From Granulosicoccus sp036478595 (GTDB lineage Bacteria; Pseudomonadota; Gammaproteobacteria; Granulosicoccales; Granulosicoccaceae), in the NCBI GenBank assembly GCA_036478595.1, contig JAZGEF010000034.1, positions 124,001-188,000 of the forward strand: a stretch of 64,000 bases of DNA. The letters run 5' to 3'. The translations under genes were made by a program, and so were the position numbers. The notes under the pieces were generated by a model that was given only the letters and a program-made list of their open reading frames with translations, did not search any database and was not told the DNA's origin. Numbering within the stretch: position 1 is the first letter of the stretch; every line of letters begins with the position of its first letter. Positions 19,255-29,300 of this stretch are shown here, one piece after another.

Positions 19255-20331
19255 ATGGCTTTGCACACTCGGTTATACAAGGGCAGAGGAGCGCTCAGCA
19301 ATACCACTGGTCGGTACGAGTCGCTAACCAGCATCGCAATAGACGATGGTTGGCAAGCCTATAACGATCAGCCATCCAGCATTAAAACTCAGTGGCGATG
19401 GGATCCAAGCCGTAGCATCATTACACGTAATCAATCCCCCGACATTCATTTTGATCGTTCAATCAATCCCTTTCGTGGCTGCGAGCATGGTTGCGTGTAT
19501 TGCTTTGCTCGCCCTAGCCATACTTGGTTGGGCCATTCAGCTGGGCTTGATTTTGAAACCCGTTTGTATGCCATGCAACATGCAGCCGATCTACTAAAAA
19601 AAGAACTCGCCAAGCCAAGCTATCGGTGTCAACCCATTGCGATAGGCGTTAATACGGATGCTTATCAGCCGCTCGAAAAGCAACTACAAATCACGCGCTC
19701 TATTCTGGAGGTATTAAACGAGGCTAATCATCCGACCAACCTTATTACCAAGTCATCGCTAATAGAGCGTGATATCGATTTACTCAGTAGTATGGCTCAG
19801 CGTAATTTAGTGTCCACTTGTGTATCAATAACATCGCTTGATTCATCATTGTCGCGCAAGCTGGAGCCTCGTGCGGTCGCGCCTCATAGACGATTTAAAA
19901 TTCTACAACGGTTGCACGATGCCGGCATACCCACGCGTGTGTCAGTCTCACCGATCATCCCGGCACTCAACGAGGAGGAGCTAGATAGCATTATCGCAAC
20001 TGCTGCAGATTGTGGTGTACAAGCAGCCTATGGAATAATCTTACGCCTACCGCACGAACTGCAGCAGTTGTTTCCAGAGTGGCTAGAGCAGCACTATCCG
20101 CAGCGTGCGGCGCGAATAATTAAAGCCATCCGCAGTATCCGTGGCGATCGCTTAAACAGCGCTGGTTTTAAAGATCGCATGGTGGGTAGCGGGCCGCGAG
20201 CTGATATTATCAAGCAGCGGTTTAAGTTAGCCTGCAAAAAAGCAGGTATCAGCTACGCAAGAGATTTCACGCTTGATTGCAGCCAGTTTGTGCCGCCCAA
20301 TAAGTCGGGGCAACTAAATTTATTTGATTAA
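19255..20331 (+). CDS. PA0069 family radical SAM protein (SplB-like)
   Basis: This 358-aa radical SAM enzyme has the cluster motif NPFRGCEHGCVYCFARPSH at about residues 71-89, where Cys-x3-Cys-x2-Cys binds the SAM-coordinating 4Fe-4S cluster. Later stretches (IAIGVNTDAYQPLEK, TRVSVSPIIPALN) match the PA0069/spore photoproduct lyase-like group. The natural reaction of the group is unknown. The first codons GTG-ATG at 19252 offer two starts, and ATG at 19255 is chosen. It runs convergent to an Lrp-type regulator gene. Confidence 0.85.
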   Translation: MALHTRLYKGRGALSNTTGRYESLTSIAIDDGWQAYNDQPSSIKTQWRWDPSRSIITRNQSPDIHFDRSINPFRGCEHGCVYCFARPSHTWLGHSAGLDFETRLYAMQHAADLLKKELAKPSYRCQPIAIGVNTDAYQPLEKQLQITRSILEVLNEANHPTNLITKSSLIERDIDLLSSMAQRNLVSTCVSITSLDSSLSRKLEPRAVAPHRRFKILQRLHDAGIPTRVSVSPIIPALNEEELDSIIATAADCGVQAAYGIILRLPHELQQLFPEWLEQHYPQRAARIIKAIRSIRGDRLNSAGFKDRMVGSGPRADIIKQRFKLACKKAGISYARDFTLDCSQFVPPNKSGQLNLFD

Positions 20332-20477
20332 TTGATCGGCTGATGCGCATTGTCAGCAATCCGTACAGCAGCAACAGTTGTAAGAAGAACCACTACATAC
20401 AATAATCCCGAGTTACAAATATCTGTCGGCCCCTACAATGGCACTGCGGATGTTATGCCTTTGTTCATTGTTCAGTA

Positions 20478-20975
20478 TCAAAGGGGCAGAGCGGTTTCGT
20501 GTTTGAGTACTTCCATCGAAAGGCTGCTGGTCACACTGTAAAGCTCAATTTTTGCAACGATCGCTTTATACAATTCATCGAATTCGCGGGTTGATTCAAC
20601 TTGTACTTTAATCAAGTAGTCAATATCCCCAGCCAATCGATGCACTTCAACTATTGCCGGTAGGCTTTGCATAACGCGATTAAATTTCTGCAGCCATTCT
20701 TTTTTATGTTCGTTAGTTTTAACGGCGATAAAAAAGGTTTCGTTTAAACCAATACTCTGCGGATCAACGATCACCACCTGTCGTTGGATAACTTTTTGCT
20801 GATGGAGTTTTTGTACACGGTTCCATGCAGCCGTTTTGGATACGCCGACTTTTTTGGCTAAACGATCCATTGGCTGTGATGCGTCCAGTTGCAGCTCACG
20901 AAGCAGAGCCTTGTCGGTGTTATCCAGCTTAATTGGAGTTCCTGTTTTTTCTGGCATGGCAGACATATGTTCCAT
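20478..20975 (-). CDS. Lrp/AsnC family transcriptional regulator
   Basis: This protein of about 165 aa has an N-terminal winged helix (LDNTDKALLRELQLDASQ, then AKKVGVSKTAAWNRVQKL) and a C-terminal RAM/AsnC ligand domain (IVEVHRLAGDIDYLIKV). Several in-frame ATGs (21005, 20975, 20966, 20957) leave the exact start open. The ORF region is divergent from the flavoprotein/sulfite reductase genes. A palindrome in the shared upstream region suggests that it controls that operon and itself. Confidence 0.85.
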   Translation of the reverse strand: MEHMSAMPEKTGTPIKLDNTDKALLRELQLDASQPMDRLAKKVGVSKTAAWNRVQKLHQQKVIQRQVVIVDPQSIGLNETFFIAVKTNEHKKEWLQKFNRVMQSLPAIVEVHRLAGDIDYLIKVQVESTREFDELYKAIVAKIELYSVTSSLSMEVLKHETALPL

Positions 20976-21023
20976 AATAGCTATGATATGGCAACTAATA
21001 TACAATTTAGTTCCACGTATGTT

Positions 21024-21043
21024 GATATTCTAGGAATAATATC
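21024..21043. promoter_or_regulatory. Palindrome between the Lrp-type gene and the sulfite reductase operon
   Basis: GATATT-CTAGGAAT-AATATC is a perfect 6-bp-arm inverted repeat over 20 bases in the divergent intergenic region, 48 bases before the reductase ATG. The size and A/T richness fit an Lrp-family operator. The regulator assignment is inferred from position only. Confidence 0.4.
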
Positions 21044-21090
21044 CCAATATTAGCCTCTCATTGAATCAGGCACAACAGAATTTTTTAGTA

Positions 21091-22143
21091 ATGACTATCA
21101 ATACAGATGTAGTAGTTATTGGGACAGGGCCGGTCGGCCTGTTTCAAATTTTCGAATTGGGCTTGCTCAACATTCGTGCTCACGTCATTGAATCGCTGGA
21201 TAAGCCTGGCGGGCAGTGCGCTGAGCTTTATCCTGATAAGCCAATTTACGATATTCCTGCATTGCCCGTTATCGGCGCACAGCAATTAATCGATAACCTG
21301 ATGCAACAAGCCAAACCTTTCGACCCTGTTTTCCACTTTGGACAGCAAGTTATTCGGCTTGAAAAAAGGGATGAAAACGAATTTTATCTGCTCACTAGTG
21401 CTGGCCAAACGTTTATTGCCAAGTCTGTGATCATTGCTGGTGGTGTGGGTGCGTTCGAGCCTGTCAAACTTAAAATCCCAAACGTAGAACGCTATCTTGG
21501 TTCCCAAATTCACTACTCTATTGAAGACCCAACTGCATTTGATGGCAAAGACCTTGTTGTTTTAGGTGGTGGTGACTCCGCACTGGATTGGGCATTGAGC
21601 CTACGCGAAACTGCAAGTAGTGTGTTGCTTATCCATTGCTCTGAAAAATTTAAAGCGGCGCCAGCATCGGTTGAAAAAATGCGAACATTATGTAAAAACT
21701 ACGAAATGCAGTTTCTCAGTGGTAACGTCACACAATTGTTGTCCAACGAATCAAATATGAACGGTATCGAAGTGACCTCATTGGATGGCGTTAAGCGCCG
21801 GGTCGAGCTTGATGAGTTATTGGTATTCTTTGGTTTATCGCCCAGGCTTGGCCCGATTAAAGATTGGGGCATTGATCTACACCGCAATCAACTAAAAGTT
21901 GATACAGAGAAGTTTCAAACTAGTGTAGAAGGTTTGTATGCGATAGGTGATATCAACTGCTATCCAGGTAAGAAAAAGCTGATCTTGAGTGGTTTTCATG
22001 AGGCAGCATTGGCAGCTTTTGCTGTTAAGGCGCAGCTTGAACCAGAAAAAAAGGTCGCGTTGCAATACACAACAACGAGTTCCGTTATGCATGAGCGCTT
22101 GGGTGTGTCCAGCCCGTATGCTGACGACGAGGCGGCAGCTTAG
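21091..22143 (+). CDS. Ferredoxin/flavodoxin-NADP reductase, thioredoxin-reductase-like type
   Basis: This 350-aa flavoprotein has an FAD-binding GxGxxG motif (VVVIGTGPVGLF, about residues 6-17), PGGQCAELYPDKPIYDIPA, and a second NADPH-binding glycine motif (VVLGGGDSALDWAL, about 155-168). This matches FNR of the bacterial TrxR-like class and lacks the redox Cys pair of thioredoxin reductase. It should pass electrons from NADPH to ferredoxin or directly to the sulfite reductase encoded downstream. A TTG at 21061 is in frame, but ATG at 21091 fits the family start. The DUF2849 gene begins 3 bases after its stop. Confidence 0.88.
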   Translation: MTINTDVVVIGTGPVGLFQIFELGLLNIRAHVIESLDKPGGQCAELYPDKPIYDIPALPVIGAQQLIDNLMQQAKPFDPVFHFGQQVIRLEKRDENEFYLLTSAGQTFIAKSVIIAGGVGAFEPVKLKIPNVERYLGSQIHYSIEDPTAFDGKDLVVLGGGDSALDWALSLRETASSVLLIHCSEKFKAAPASVEKMRTLCKNYEMQFLSGNVTQLLSNESNMNGIEVTSLDGVKRRVELDELLVFFGLSPRLGPIKDWGIDLHRNQLKVDTEKFQTSVEGLYAIGDINCYPGKKKLILSGFHEAALAAFAVKAQLEPEKKVALQYTTTSSVMHERLGVSSPYADDEAAA

Positions 22144-22146
22144 ATT

Positions 22147-22488
22147 ATGGCTGCTGTCAAAATTAGGGATTACTCACACGGCGTCATGCTGATTGCCAAC
22201 CATTTATTGGGTGGCCGTACTGTGTATCTCAGTGGTGAGCAGCAATGGTTGCTCTTAGGATGTCTACAGCAACAACAAGCTGCCATTGTGCATAGCGAAG
22301 AGGCTGCGACTCAGTTGCTTGCATCGATAAATCCAAATGATGCACTTTGCCCGGTGGTTGAGCCATACGTTGTTCAATTAAGCAGCAACGGTATGCCCAG
22401 TCATAGTCGCGAACTACTCCGTGCTACCGGCCCGAGCATTCGCTATGGCGCGCCAGCCACTCAGGAGGCTAACCATGTATCAATATAA
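22147..22488 (+). CDS. DUF2849 family protein of the sulfite reductase operon
   Basis: This small protein of 113 aa begins MAAVKIRDYSHGVMLIANHLLGGRTVYLS and matches the DUF2849 pattern found just upstream of CysI-type reductases. Its molecular role is not known. Its 3' end overlaps the start of the CysI gene by 14 bases, which makes translational coupling likely. Confidence 0.75.
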   Translation: MAAVKIRDYSHGVMLIANHLLGGRTVYLSGEQQWLLLGCLQQQQAAIVHSEEAATQLLASINPNDALCPVVEPYVVQLSSNGMPSHSRELLRATGPSIRYGAPATQEANHVSI

Positions 22489-24157
22489 TGACATTAATCA
22501 AGAAACTGTTGATAGCCGTTGCCGTGAGTTTCGTGATCAAGTAGAGCGGCGTATCGCGGGCACATTAAGTGAAAGCGAATTCAAGCCTTTAAGATTGATG
22601 AATGGGCTGTATCTGCAACTGCATGCCTACATGTTGAGGGTCGCCATTCCCTATGGCGTATTGAGCTCTAGCCAACTAAGTAAGTTGGCTGATATAAGCG
22701 ATAAGTATGATCGTGGCTATGGTCACTTCACCACGCGCCAAAACATTCAATTTAATTGGCCAACGCTGGAAGATATGCCTGATTTACTTGAAGAGCTGGC
22801 AACTGTGCAAATGCACGCTATCCAAACCAGCGGTAATTGTATTAGAAATATCACCGGTGACCCGCTGGCAGGGGTAGCTGCCGACGAAGATGTCGACCCA
22901 CGCCCGATATGTGAATGGTTGAGGCAATGGTCAACATTGCACCCTGAGTTTCGTTACTTACCACGTAAGTTCAAGTTTGCGATTACCGGCAGCGCTAATG
23001 ATCGCGCTGCAATTAAGGTTCATGATATTGGGTTGCGTTTACGCAAAGGCACAGCTGGCGATCTGCTTATTGACTTGTGGTTGGGTGGTGGGCAGGGACG
23101 TACCCCAAAAATTGCGCAGTTGTTCAAACGCGGCTTAAAGGTTGAAGAGTTATTACCCTATCTAGAAGCTACACTGCGCGTGTACAACATGCATGGCAGG
23201 CGTGATAATAAATATAAAGCTCGCATCAAAATATTACTAAGTGAAATTGGGCTCGAATCATTGCAAGCGCAGGTACAAGAGGAATACGAAGCACTAGATA
23301 AAGGCCCGTTTGCCAATAGCGTTGCTGAGCTAAAAGCGTTGTATTCGCATTTTGCTTTACCGTTAATCGACATCGTGCAGCAGAGTGGGCCAACGATATT
23401 GGGCAACGAAAAATTGGCTGGCCATGAAGTTCAGCGTTGGTATAAACAAAATACACGTGATCATAAGCTTGCAGGATTTCGTAGTGTGATGATTTCGTTA
23501 AAGCCGGCAGGTGGAATACCAGGGGATGCAACATCGGCTCAAATGCGCGCATTGGCCAGCATCGCGAAGCAATATTCTCGTGATGAATTAAGGGTGACTC
23601 ATCGACAAAACATTGTCATGCCTTGGGTGGCTGAAAAGGATCTTCTTAAGGTATGGCAAGCGTTAGTTGATGGTGATTTGGCTGAAAGCAATATTGATTT
23701 ACCAAGTGACATTATTGCCTGCCCAGGTATGGATTACTGTGCACTGGCCACAGCTCGCTCTATACCTGTGGCGCAAGATATTTCAAAAAAGCTTCGTGAA
23801 ACTGAATTGCAAACCGACATAGGAAAGCTTGCGATTAATATTTCGGGTTGCATCAATGCCTGTGCGCATCATCATGTTGCTGATATTGGTATTTTGGGCC
23901 TCGATAGGGCAGGTGTGGAAAACTATCAAATTACTTTAGGTGGCCGCAGTGATGAAAATGCCAGAGTTGGCGAGCGGATGGGACCGGGATTATCAGCAGA
24001 TGAATTACCGGCAACCATTGAGCGTGTGATCAAGTTCTATATTAAGGAGCGACACGATGACGAATCATTTAGCCTAGCTTATGATCGCATTGGCAAAGCC
24101 GGGTTTAAACCTGCAGTGTACGGCGAAGTCAATGATGATGCTGGAGTGACAGCTTAA
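22475..24157 (+). CDS. cysI: Nitrite/sulfite reductase hemoprotein (CysI-type)
   Basis: This 560-aa siroheme/4Fe-4S enzyme reduces sulfite to sulfide with six electrons in sulfur assimilation. The cluster ligands are visible as CPGMDYC (Cys-x5-Cys, about residues 416-422) and GCINACAHHH (Cys-x3-Cys, about 458-467). The two-fold repeat layout (GHFTTRQNIQFNW early, RDELRVTHRQNIVMPW late) is typical. A strong AGGAGG stands 8 bases before the ATG at 22475. Upstream in-frame codons from 22421 lie within the DUF2849 gene and are rejected. The neighbours (flavin reductase, DUF2849, DUF934) favour sulfite over nitrite as substrate. Confidence 0.9.
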   Translation: MYQYNDINQETVDSRCREFRDQVERRIAGTLSESEFKPLRLMNGLYLQLHAYMLRVAIPYGVLSSSQLSKLADISDKYDRGYGHFTTRQNIQFNWPTLEDMPDLLEELATVQMHAIQTSGNCIRNITGDPLAGVAADEDVDPRPICEWLRQWSTLHPEFRYLPRKFKFAITGSANDRAAIKVHDIGLRLRKGTAGDLLIDLWLGGGQGRTPKIAQLFKRGLKVEELLPYLEATLRVYNMHGRRDNKYKARIKILLSEIGLESLQAQVQEEYEALDKGPFANSVAELKALYSHFALPLIDIVQQSGPTILGNEKLAGHEVQRWYKQNTRDHKLAGFRSVMISLKPAGGIPGDATSAQMRALASIAKQYSRDELRVTHRQNIVMPWVAEKDLLKVWQALVDGDLAESNIDLPSDIIACPGMDYCALATARSIPVAQDISKKLRETELQTDIGKLAINISGCINACAHHHVADIGILGLDRAGVENYQITLGGRSDENARVGERMGPGLSADELPATIERVIKFYIKERHDDESFSLAYDRIGKAGFKPAVYGEVNDDAGVTA

Positions 24158-24498
24158 TGCGACAGTTATTTGAAAATGGCGATGTCGTTGAGTTAAGTGA
24201 GCGGGACGCTCTTGGCAGCATTTGCATCCCCGCAGATACCCCTATTGCTGATATTGATGCAGAGCAGCTTGCGCAAAGTGTGCTATTACTGGAGTTTGCA
24301 AGTTTTGCTGATGGACGAGGATTTTCGTTAGCCAAAATACTCAAACGAACCTTGCCACCAAGCACTCAGGTGGTGGCAACAGGTACGATAATCCCTGATC
24401 AGTTGGAGCTAGCTTGGCAATGCGGCTTTGACTCGGCCATTATCAGTGAAGAGTTATGGCTGCGATGTGGGCCTAATAACTGGCGGGCTCAGTTGTAA
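24157..24498 (+). CDS. DUF934 family protein of the sulfite reductase operon
   Basis: This 113-aa protein follows CysI with an overlapping TAATG stop/start. DUF934 proteins almost always accompany CysI/CysH genes. FADGRGFSLAKILK (about 49-62) is the recognisable family core, and WQCGFDSAII lies later. A structural or regulatory role in sulfite reduction is assumed for the family but not shown. A separate CysH or CysG gene is not seen next to it. Confidence 0.82.
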   Translation: MRQLFENGDVVELSERDALGSICIPADTPIADIDAEQLAQSVLLLEFASFADGRGFSLAKILKRTLPPSTQVVATGTIIPDQLELAWQCGFDSAIISEELWLRCGPNNWRAQL

Positions 24499-24507
24499 GT
24501 CATCATC

Positions 24508-25845
24508 TCACATACGATACATGACGCGTTGAGCGGCTTCATGAAACCCAATTGCCTCTATTCGGTGATGCAGTTTGTCAGCTAGTGCCGTGTCACCTGT
24601 TTGCCTCGCGGAATCAAACAACAATTGATAAAATACATCCTGCTGCGCATGGCTGCCCCCCATTTTTTCTAGTTGCCCCATCGTAGTTAGCAAAGTGGCT
24701 ATTACTTCATTGTGTTTGCCCTCGCGGTGTAACATTGCAGCTTTCGCGGCAGGGATGGCGGCTTTTACTGAAATAGCCAATTCAGCGTGTTGATTGTCTG
24801 CAACGTAGGTTTGCATTGCACTTAGCAATTGTTTGCAAGCCGCATCATCCTTGGTAGCTGCCAGTACTAACGCAAAGTGAGCGCTGGTAAACGGACTGGT
24901 GATATCGTCTACCCTAGGCTTGACCACATCAGCCAAAGCATGCCAACGATCTGCAACATCAAGCCCAGCCGTATCCAACCGCCAGAGTAGGCTTGCGCTG
25001 TTTTGTATATCAAGGAATAAATCTGGAGTAGATTGTATGAGTGGATGCTGTGAATTGCGCACATGGCTGTCGTATAGCGCTAGCACATCAGCCGGATTAC
25101 CCTGCTCAATCATGAATAAGCAATGGTGCCACCACAGATGAAATTGCATCTGATTTGCATGCTGCCAGTTTCTGTTCAGTTTTTTTAACCAATTAACACC
25201 CTCATCGGCACGGTTTTGCATATACAGCACATGAGCCACTGCATGAGCTGCCCAGATATTGCTGTTATCCAGTTCAATCGCATGACACCCGGTAGCTTCA
25301 GCAGCTTCAAATTGGTTGATCTCTTCCAAGTCAAACGCACGGCTTGCCAAAAACGCTGCGTAGTCCGGCATATCAGATTGCCAGTGCTTAACCAAGGTAT
25401 ATGAGCTTTTGGCAGAGCGGCGCATCTCACCCGCCCAAAAAAGCTCGCCTTGTAAAAAAGTCAGGGCGAGTAAGTCACTTGGGTGTTTTACCAAGATGGA
25501 TTCGTAAATCGAGGCAGCAGACAAAGGATTGCCAGCGATCGCGGCCTCTAGCGCGACGACGTAATGTTGTTCTCTTTCACTTGCACTACTGGCGTGTGCC
25601 TTTGCTTGCTCTAAGGCTTCAATCATCTGAGGGGCGAGCGACGCTTTGCGAGCTGCACCAAGCATCAAGCCGTACACTGCTTGCGTATAGGCGCATTCAG
25701 GATCTGCGTCTCGGGCGGTGGATAGTAATTGCATGGCATCGCTGCGTCGATAAACGATGCTACTCTGCGCGGCAATACAATCGGTCATCGCCAGCGTGCT
25801 ATCAGTACTAATGGGTAGTTCGCTGAATGGTGCCGTGACTGTCAT
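24508..25845 (-). CDS. TTC38-like tetratricopeptide repeat protein
   Basis: This 445-aa soluble helical repeat protein resembles the TTC38 family, with AAHAVAHVLYMQNRADEGVNWL in the middle (about 202-223) and FHLWWHHCLFMIEQG shortly after. No signal peptide or catalytic motif is visible. It is convergent with the sulfite reductase operon, 9 bases from the DUF934 stop. Its partner and function are unknown. Confidence 0.75.
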   Translation of the reverse strand: MTVTAPFSELPISTDSTLAMTDCIAAQSSIVYRRSDAMQLLSTARDADPECAYTQAVYGLMLGAARKASLAPQMIEALEQAKAHASSASEREQHYVVALEAAIAGNPLSAASIYESILVKHPSDLLALTFLQGELFWAGEMRRSAKSSYTLVKHWQSDMPDYAAFLASRAFDLEEINQFEAAEATGCHAIELDNSNIWAAHAVAHVLYMQNRADEGVNWLKKLNRNWQHANQMQFHLWWHHCLFMIEQGNPADVLALYDSHVRNSQHPLIQSTPDLFLDIQNSASLLWRLDTAGLDVADRWHALADVVKPRVDDITSPFTSAHFALVLAATKDDAACKQLLSAMQTYVADNQHAELAISVKAAIPAAKAAMLHREGKHNEVIATLLTTMGQLEKMGGSHAQQDVFYQLLFDSARQTGDTALADKLHHRIEAIGFHEAAQRVMYRM

Positions 25846-26344
25846 TATTTAGTCAGTGACGATGGTCTGCACATCGCAGTTGATGTGGGCGACAGCTTGG
25901 ACGCAGGCACTTCGGTGGGTGAAGGTATCTATATGCTTCATCGCTAGCTCATTGACAGTGAGATTGGGCTTTGGCGAGGTGTCGCAACCAACTGGCAAGC
26001 ATCGACACATCATTGTTTGATGATACCGCAGCGGGGGAGGCGAGGTAGTAGCCATTCTGATGAGGTCTTCTCCATCAGCTGAACCTGAAAAGCAAGGGGT
26101 GAAATCAATGCCACTGCTATAGTGGCAGCATCACCGATTTACGATCCCGATAAAAGTAAAACTCACGCCTAACCGGCTAATCACTGATTCTGGCATACTG
26201 AAGGCTCAATTATTCGGGCTCGACGCTTTTGAGATCAGGTAGCCTAACGTACAGGCGCACCACCTAGTGCGCCTGTTTTCAACCAAACATCGCCCTTCGC
26301 ACTGTGGGCCATACCCGCTTGAGCGCCTAAAACGCACCAGTATC
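25846..26344. other. Intergenic region upstream of the reductive dehalogenase
   Basis: This is a stretch of about 500 bases between the TPR gene and the dehalogenase ATG. A minus-strand frame of 68 codons (26055-25849) ends just before the TPR gene, but it resembles nothing known and is not called as a gene. Hairpins seen are TGCCACT-N5-AGTGGCA (26110-26128) and ACAGGCGCA-N8-TGCGCCTGT followed by Ts (26251-26279). No standard riboswitch could be recognised by eye. Confidence 0.5.
26251..26279 (+). terminator. Terminator-like hairpin in the dehalogenase leader
   Basis: The 9-bp perfect stem ACAGGCGCA / TGCGCCTGT with an 8-base loop is followed by TTTTC. It lies 66 bases before the chosen dehalogenase start and spans an in-frame GTG at 26267, which argues against that codon as the start. 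It could be an intrinsic terminator or a leader attenuator. Confidence 0.55.
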
Positions 26345-29300
26345 ATGCCTAAGCTGGCTGCCTCGCCAACATTCGTGCAGCAATCTTTTGATCGAACAGA
26401 TACCCCACAAAGTATCGTTAACGCGATGGGTGAGTATCAAGCACTGCTTGATGCAATACGCATAGGATTGACTAATAAAGCGATCGCCGATTGCCCGCTT
26501 GACCTAATTGAGCGGGCTAATCATCTCAAAGCATACGGCTATTTTTGTGATGCCTCAATGGTGGGTGTATCTGCCATTCCCGATAGTGCACGGTTGGAAA
26601 AACCATTTCGAAACCCAGATATAGACAGGTTAGCAGAAGATCTTAAAACCCGACAAACCAAAACATTGGCATCGGGCGTTGATCTGATCATGGCGGACTT
26701 GCGTGAATCGATGATGGCGCCTCCGTCATCGATTGATGATCACACGCATGCCTTAGTATTGCTCTATGAACATCCGCGCGATCCAAGCCCAGACGAGCCG
26801 GGCGCGGATTGGCTAGAGGATGCGCAAGCGGCGAGAGCCAGTTTGCGAGCCAATGAAACCGCCGTCGTCATTGCTAACTATTTACGCTTATTGGGATACG
26901 AATCACGCAGCCATTCGTCTACCACATCCGATGTCGATCTACACCAACTCACCGTTGCTGCAGGATTAGCATCAATCGAGGAAGGTCAATTGTCCAATCC
27001 CTATATAGGCGATCGGTTTGGCGTGGCGGTGGTAACGACCACTTTCCAACTCGCTGTTGATGGCCCACTCGTTAACCACAGGGACCAACCACAATCTACT
27101 AAAGGCATAGCTTGGCAGCTGGGCAAGGGCACAAAAAAAAATGCGCATAATCACATCCCTTTTGCAAAGCGTCGTTATGTAGACGGAGAGCATCCATTCG
27201 AAAAACTGAAACGGGTGGATACTCCTACCACCTTTATCGATGAACCGCGGGTGGCGCGCGTGCCTAAACGAACCGATATGTTTGCGCGTTCCTTGTTCGG
27301 TGATATGGGTAAGATAAATCAAGAGGCTGCCAAAGGTGGTAAGTATGTTAATAAGGCAGCGCCGTCGACAGCGCAACGGCGGGTGCTGGGTGCGTGTATC
27401 TTGTTGCAAGATGGTGAGCCGGCAGCGCAGATCAATGCGGCAGCAAAAGATGCAAAACGCAATGCGCAAAATATCAAAGCCGCTGCCTATTTTCTGGGTG
27501 TTGATGCTGTGGGTTTATCACGTTGTCCCGATTGGACGTGGTACTCACACGACGCCACGGGTGCTGTGATTGATCCACCGCATGATCAAGCGATCTCTAT
27601 GATTATTGATCAGGGTTACGAAACCATGGAAGGTGCATCTGGTGATGATTGGATCGCCGTAGCTCAGTCGATGCGCGCTTACTTACGCTTTTCAGTGTTG
27701 GGCGGAGTTATTGCCAAGCAGATTCGTAATCTAGGATACCCGGCTAAGGCACACTCTGTTATGGATGGGGAAGTACTCCAACCACCGTTGTTACTGTTAT
27801 CTGGCATTGGTGAGGTCAGCCGCATTGGTGAGGTCATACTCAATCCCTATCTTGGGCCGAGGCTAAAAAGCGGCATCGTCACCACCACCATGCCAATACT
27901 ACATGACAAGCCCATTGATTTTGGTTTACAGCGCTTTTGCGAAAGTTGCAACAAATGCGCGCGTGAATGCCCCTCAGGTGCTATCACCGCTGGCCCTAAG
28001 CTGATGTTTAATGGGTACGAAATTTGGAAATCTGATAGTCAAAAATGTACAAGCTACCGATTGACTACACCGGGTGGGGCGATGTGCGGCCGTTGTATGA
28101 AAACTTGCCCATGGAATCTTGAAGGTTTGTTTGCAGAAGCACCGTTCAGATGGGCGGCAATGAAACTACCTGCCGCCGCGCCGTTGCTTGCAAAATTGGA
28201 TGATGTGCTTGGCAATGGCGAGCGAAACCCTGTTAAAAAATGGTGGTGGGATCTCGAACGACAAGCAGATGGGCGATATCAACCGACTACTCATACCGTC
28301 AACCTTCGCGACTTACAAAAAGCTCTAAAGCTCAAATTTGAAGATCAAACCTTAGCCGTATATCCGGCTAACCTTGCACCACCTCCGTGGCCGTTTCCGT
28401 ATCCGATGGATCGCGAGAAGGGTATTGATGCGTATCAAGCGATGATCCCAGCAATGCAATATCAAGCGCGCCTGGCAAATGGAAAAACTGATACCTTGCT
28501 GCACCAATATAAAGTAGCTGGTGATGCGCCGGTAGTGCAAGTGGTGTTGTCAAAAGTTGAGCAGATGACCAGCGCGATTAGCAAATACGAATTCACCGCC
28601 GTTGACGGTTCACCTTTGCCTACATGGGAGGCAGGTGCACATATTGATGTTGTGATTGCACCAGAGCATCTACGTCAATACTCCATGTCAGGTGATCCAG
28701 GCGATCGCAGCGTTTACCAAATAGGGGTTTTAAGAGAAGATCAAGGAAAGGGCGGGTCGGCATTACTACACAGGATATTTTTGCAAGGGCGGAAACTGTT
28801 TGTGTCTTATCCCGTTAATCATTTCGAGCTAGCTGCCAATGCATCGCAGCATATATTAATGGGTGGAGGTATCGGCATTACTCCGATGATATCGATGGCC
28901 CATCAGTTGTACGCGCAAGGTAAAACGTTTGAGATGCACTATTCCTGTTCATCGAGAACAGAGGCAGGTTTTTTGAACGATATCAAATCTGCTCCATGGG
29001 GGCAGTTTGTGAGCCTGTATTTTTCTGATGAAGGCAATCGCGCTGATTTTGTAAAGCTGTTGCCAGAATACAATGCTGGCAACCATGTGTATACCTGCGG
29101 CCCTGATAGGTACATGCAAAGTGTTTTGGATATGGGTATCGCCAAAGGCTACCCTGACGACTGCTTGCACCGAGAGTATTTTTCTGTGCCCGACGTGCCG
29201 GATTATATCAATCACGAATTCAGTATTAAACTTGCGCAAACTGGTATTTCCTTACCGGTTGGTGCGGAGCAATCTGCCACTGATGTTCTGGCTGAGCATG

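Noticed and set aside
22421..22474. Upstream in-frame extension of CysI
   Set aside because: A strong AGGAGG places the start at 22475; the extension lies within the DUF2849 gene.
25849..26055. 68-codon minus-strand frame just upstream of the TPR gene
   Set aside because: No recognisable family, no clear ribosome site, and Cys/Pro/His composition typical of chance frames.
26041..26266. Possible cobalamin riboswitch before the dehalogenase
   Set aside because: A few words such as TGAAAAG and CACTG recall the element, but the conserved B12 box and core order are not there by eye. Left as a leader to be scanned.
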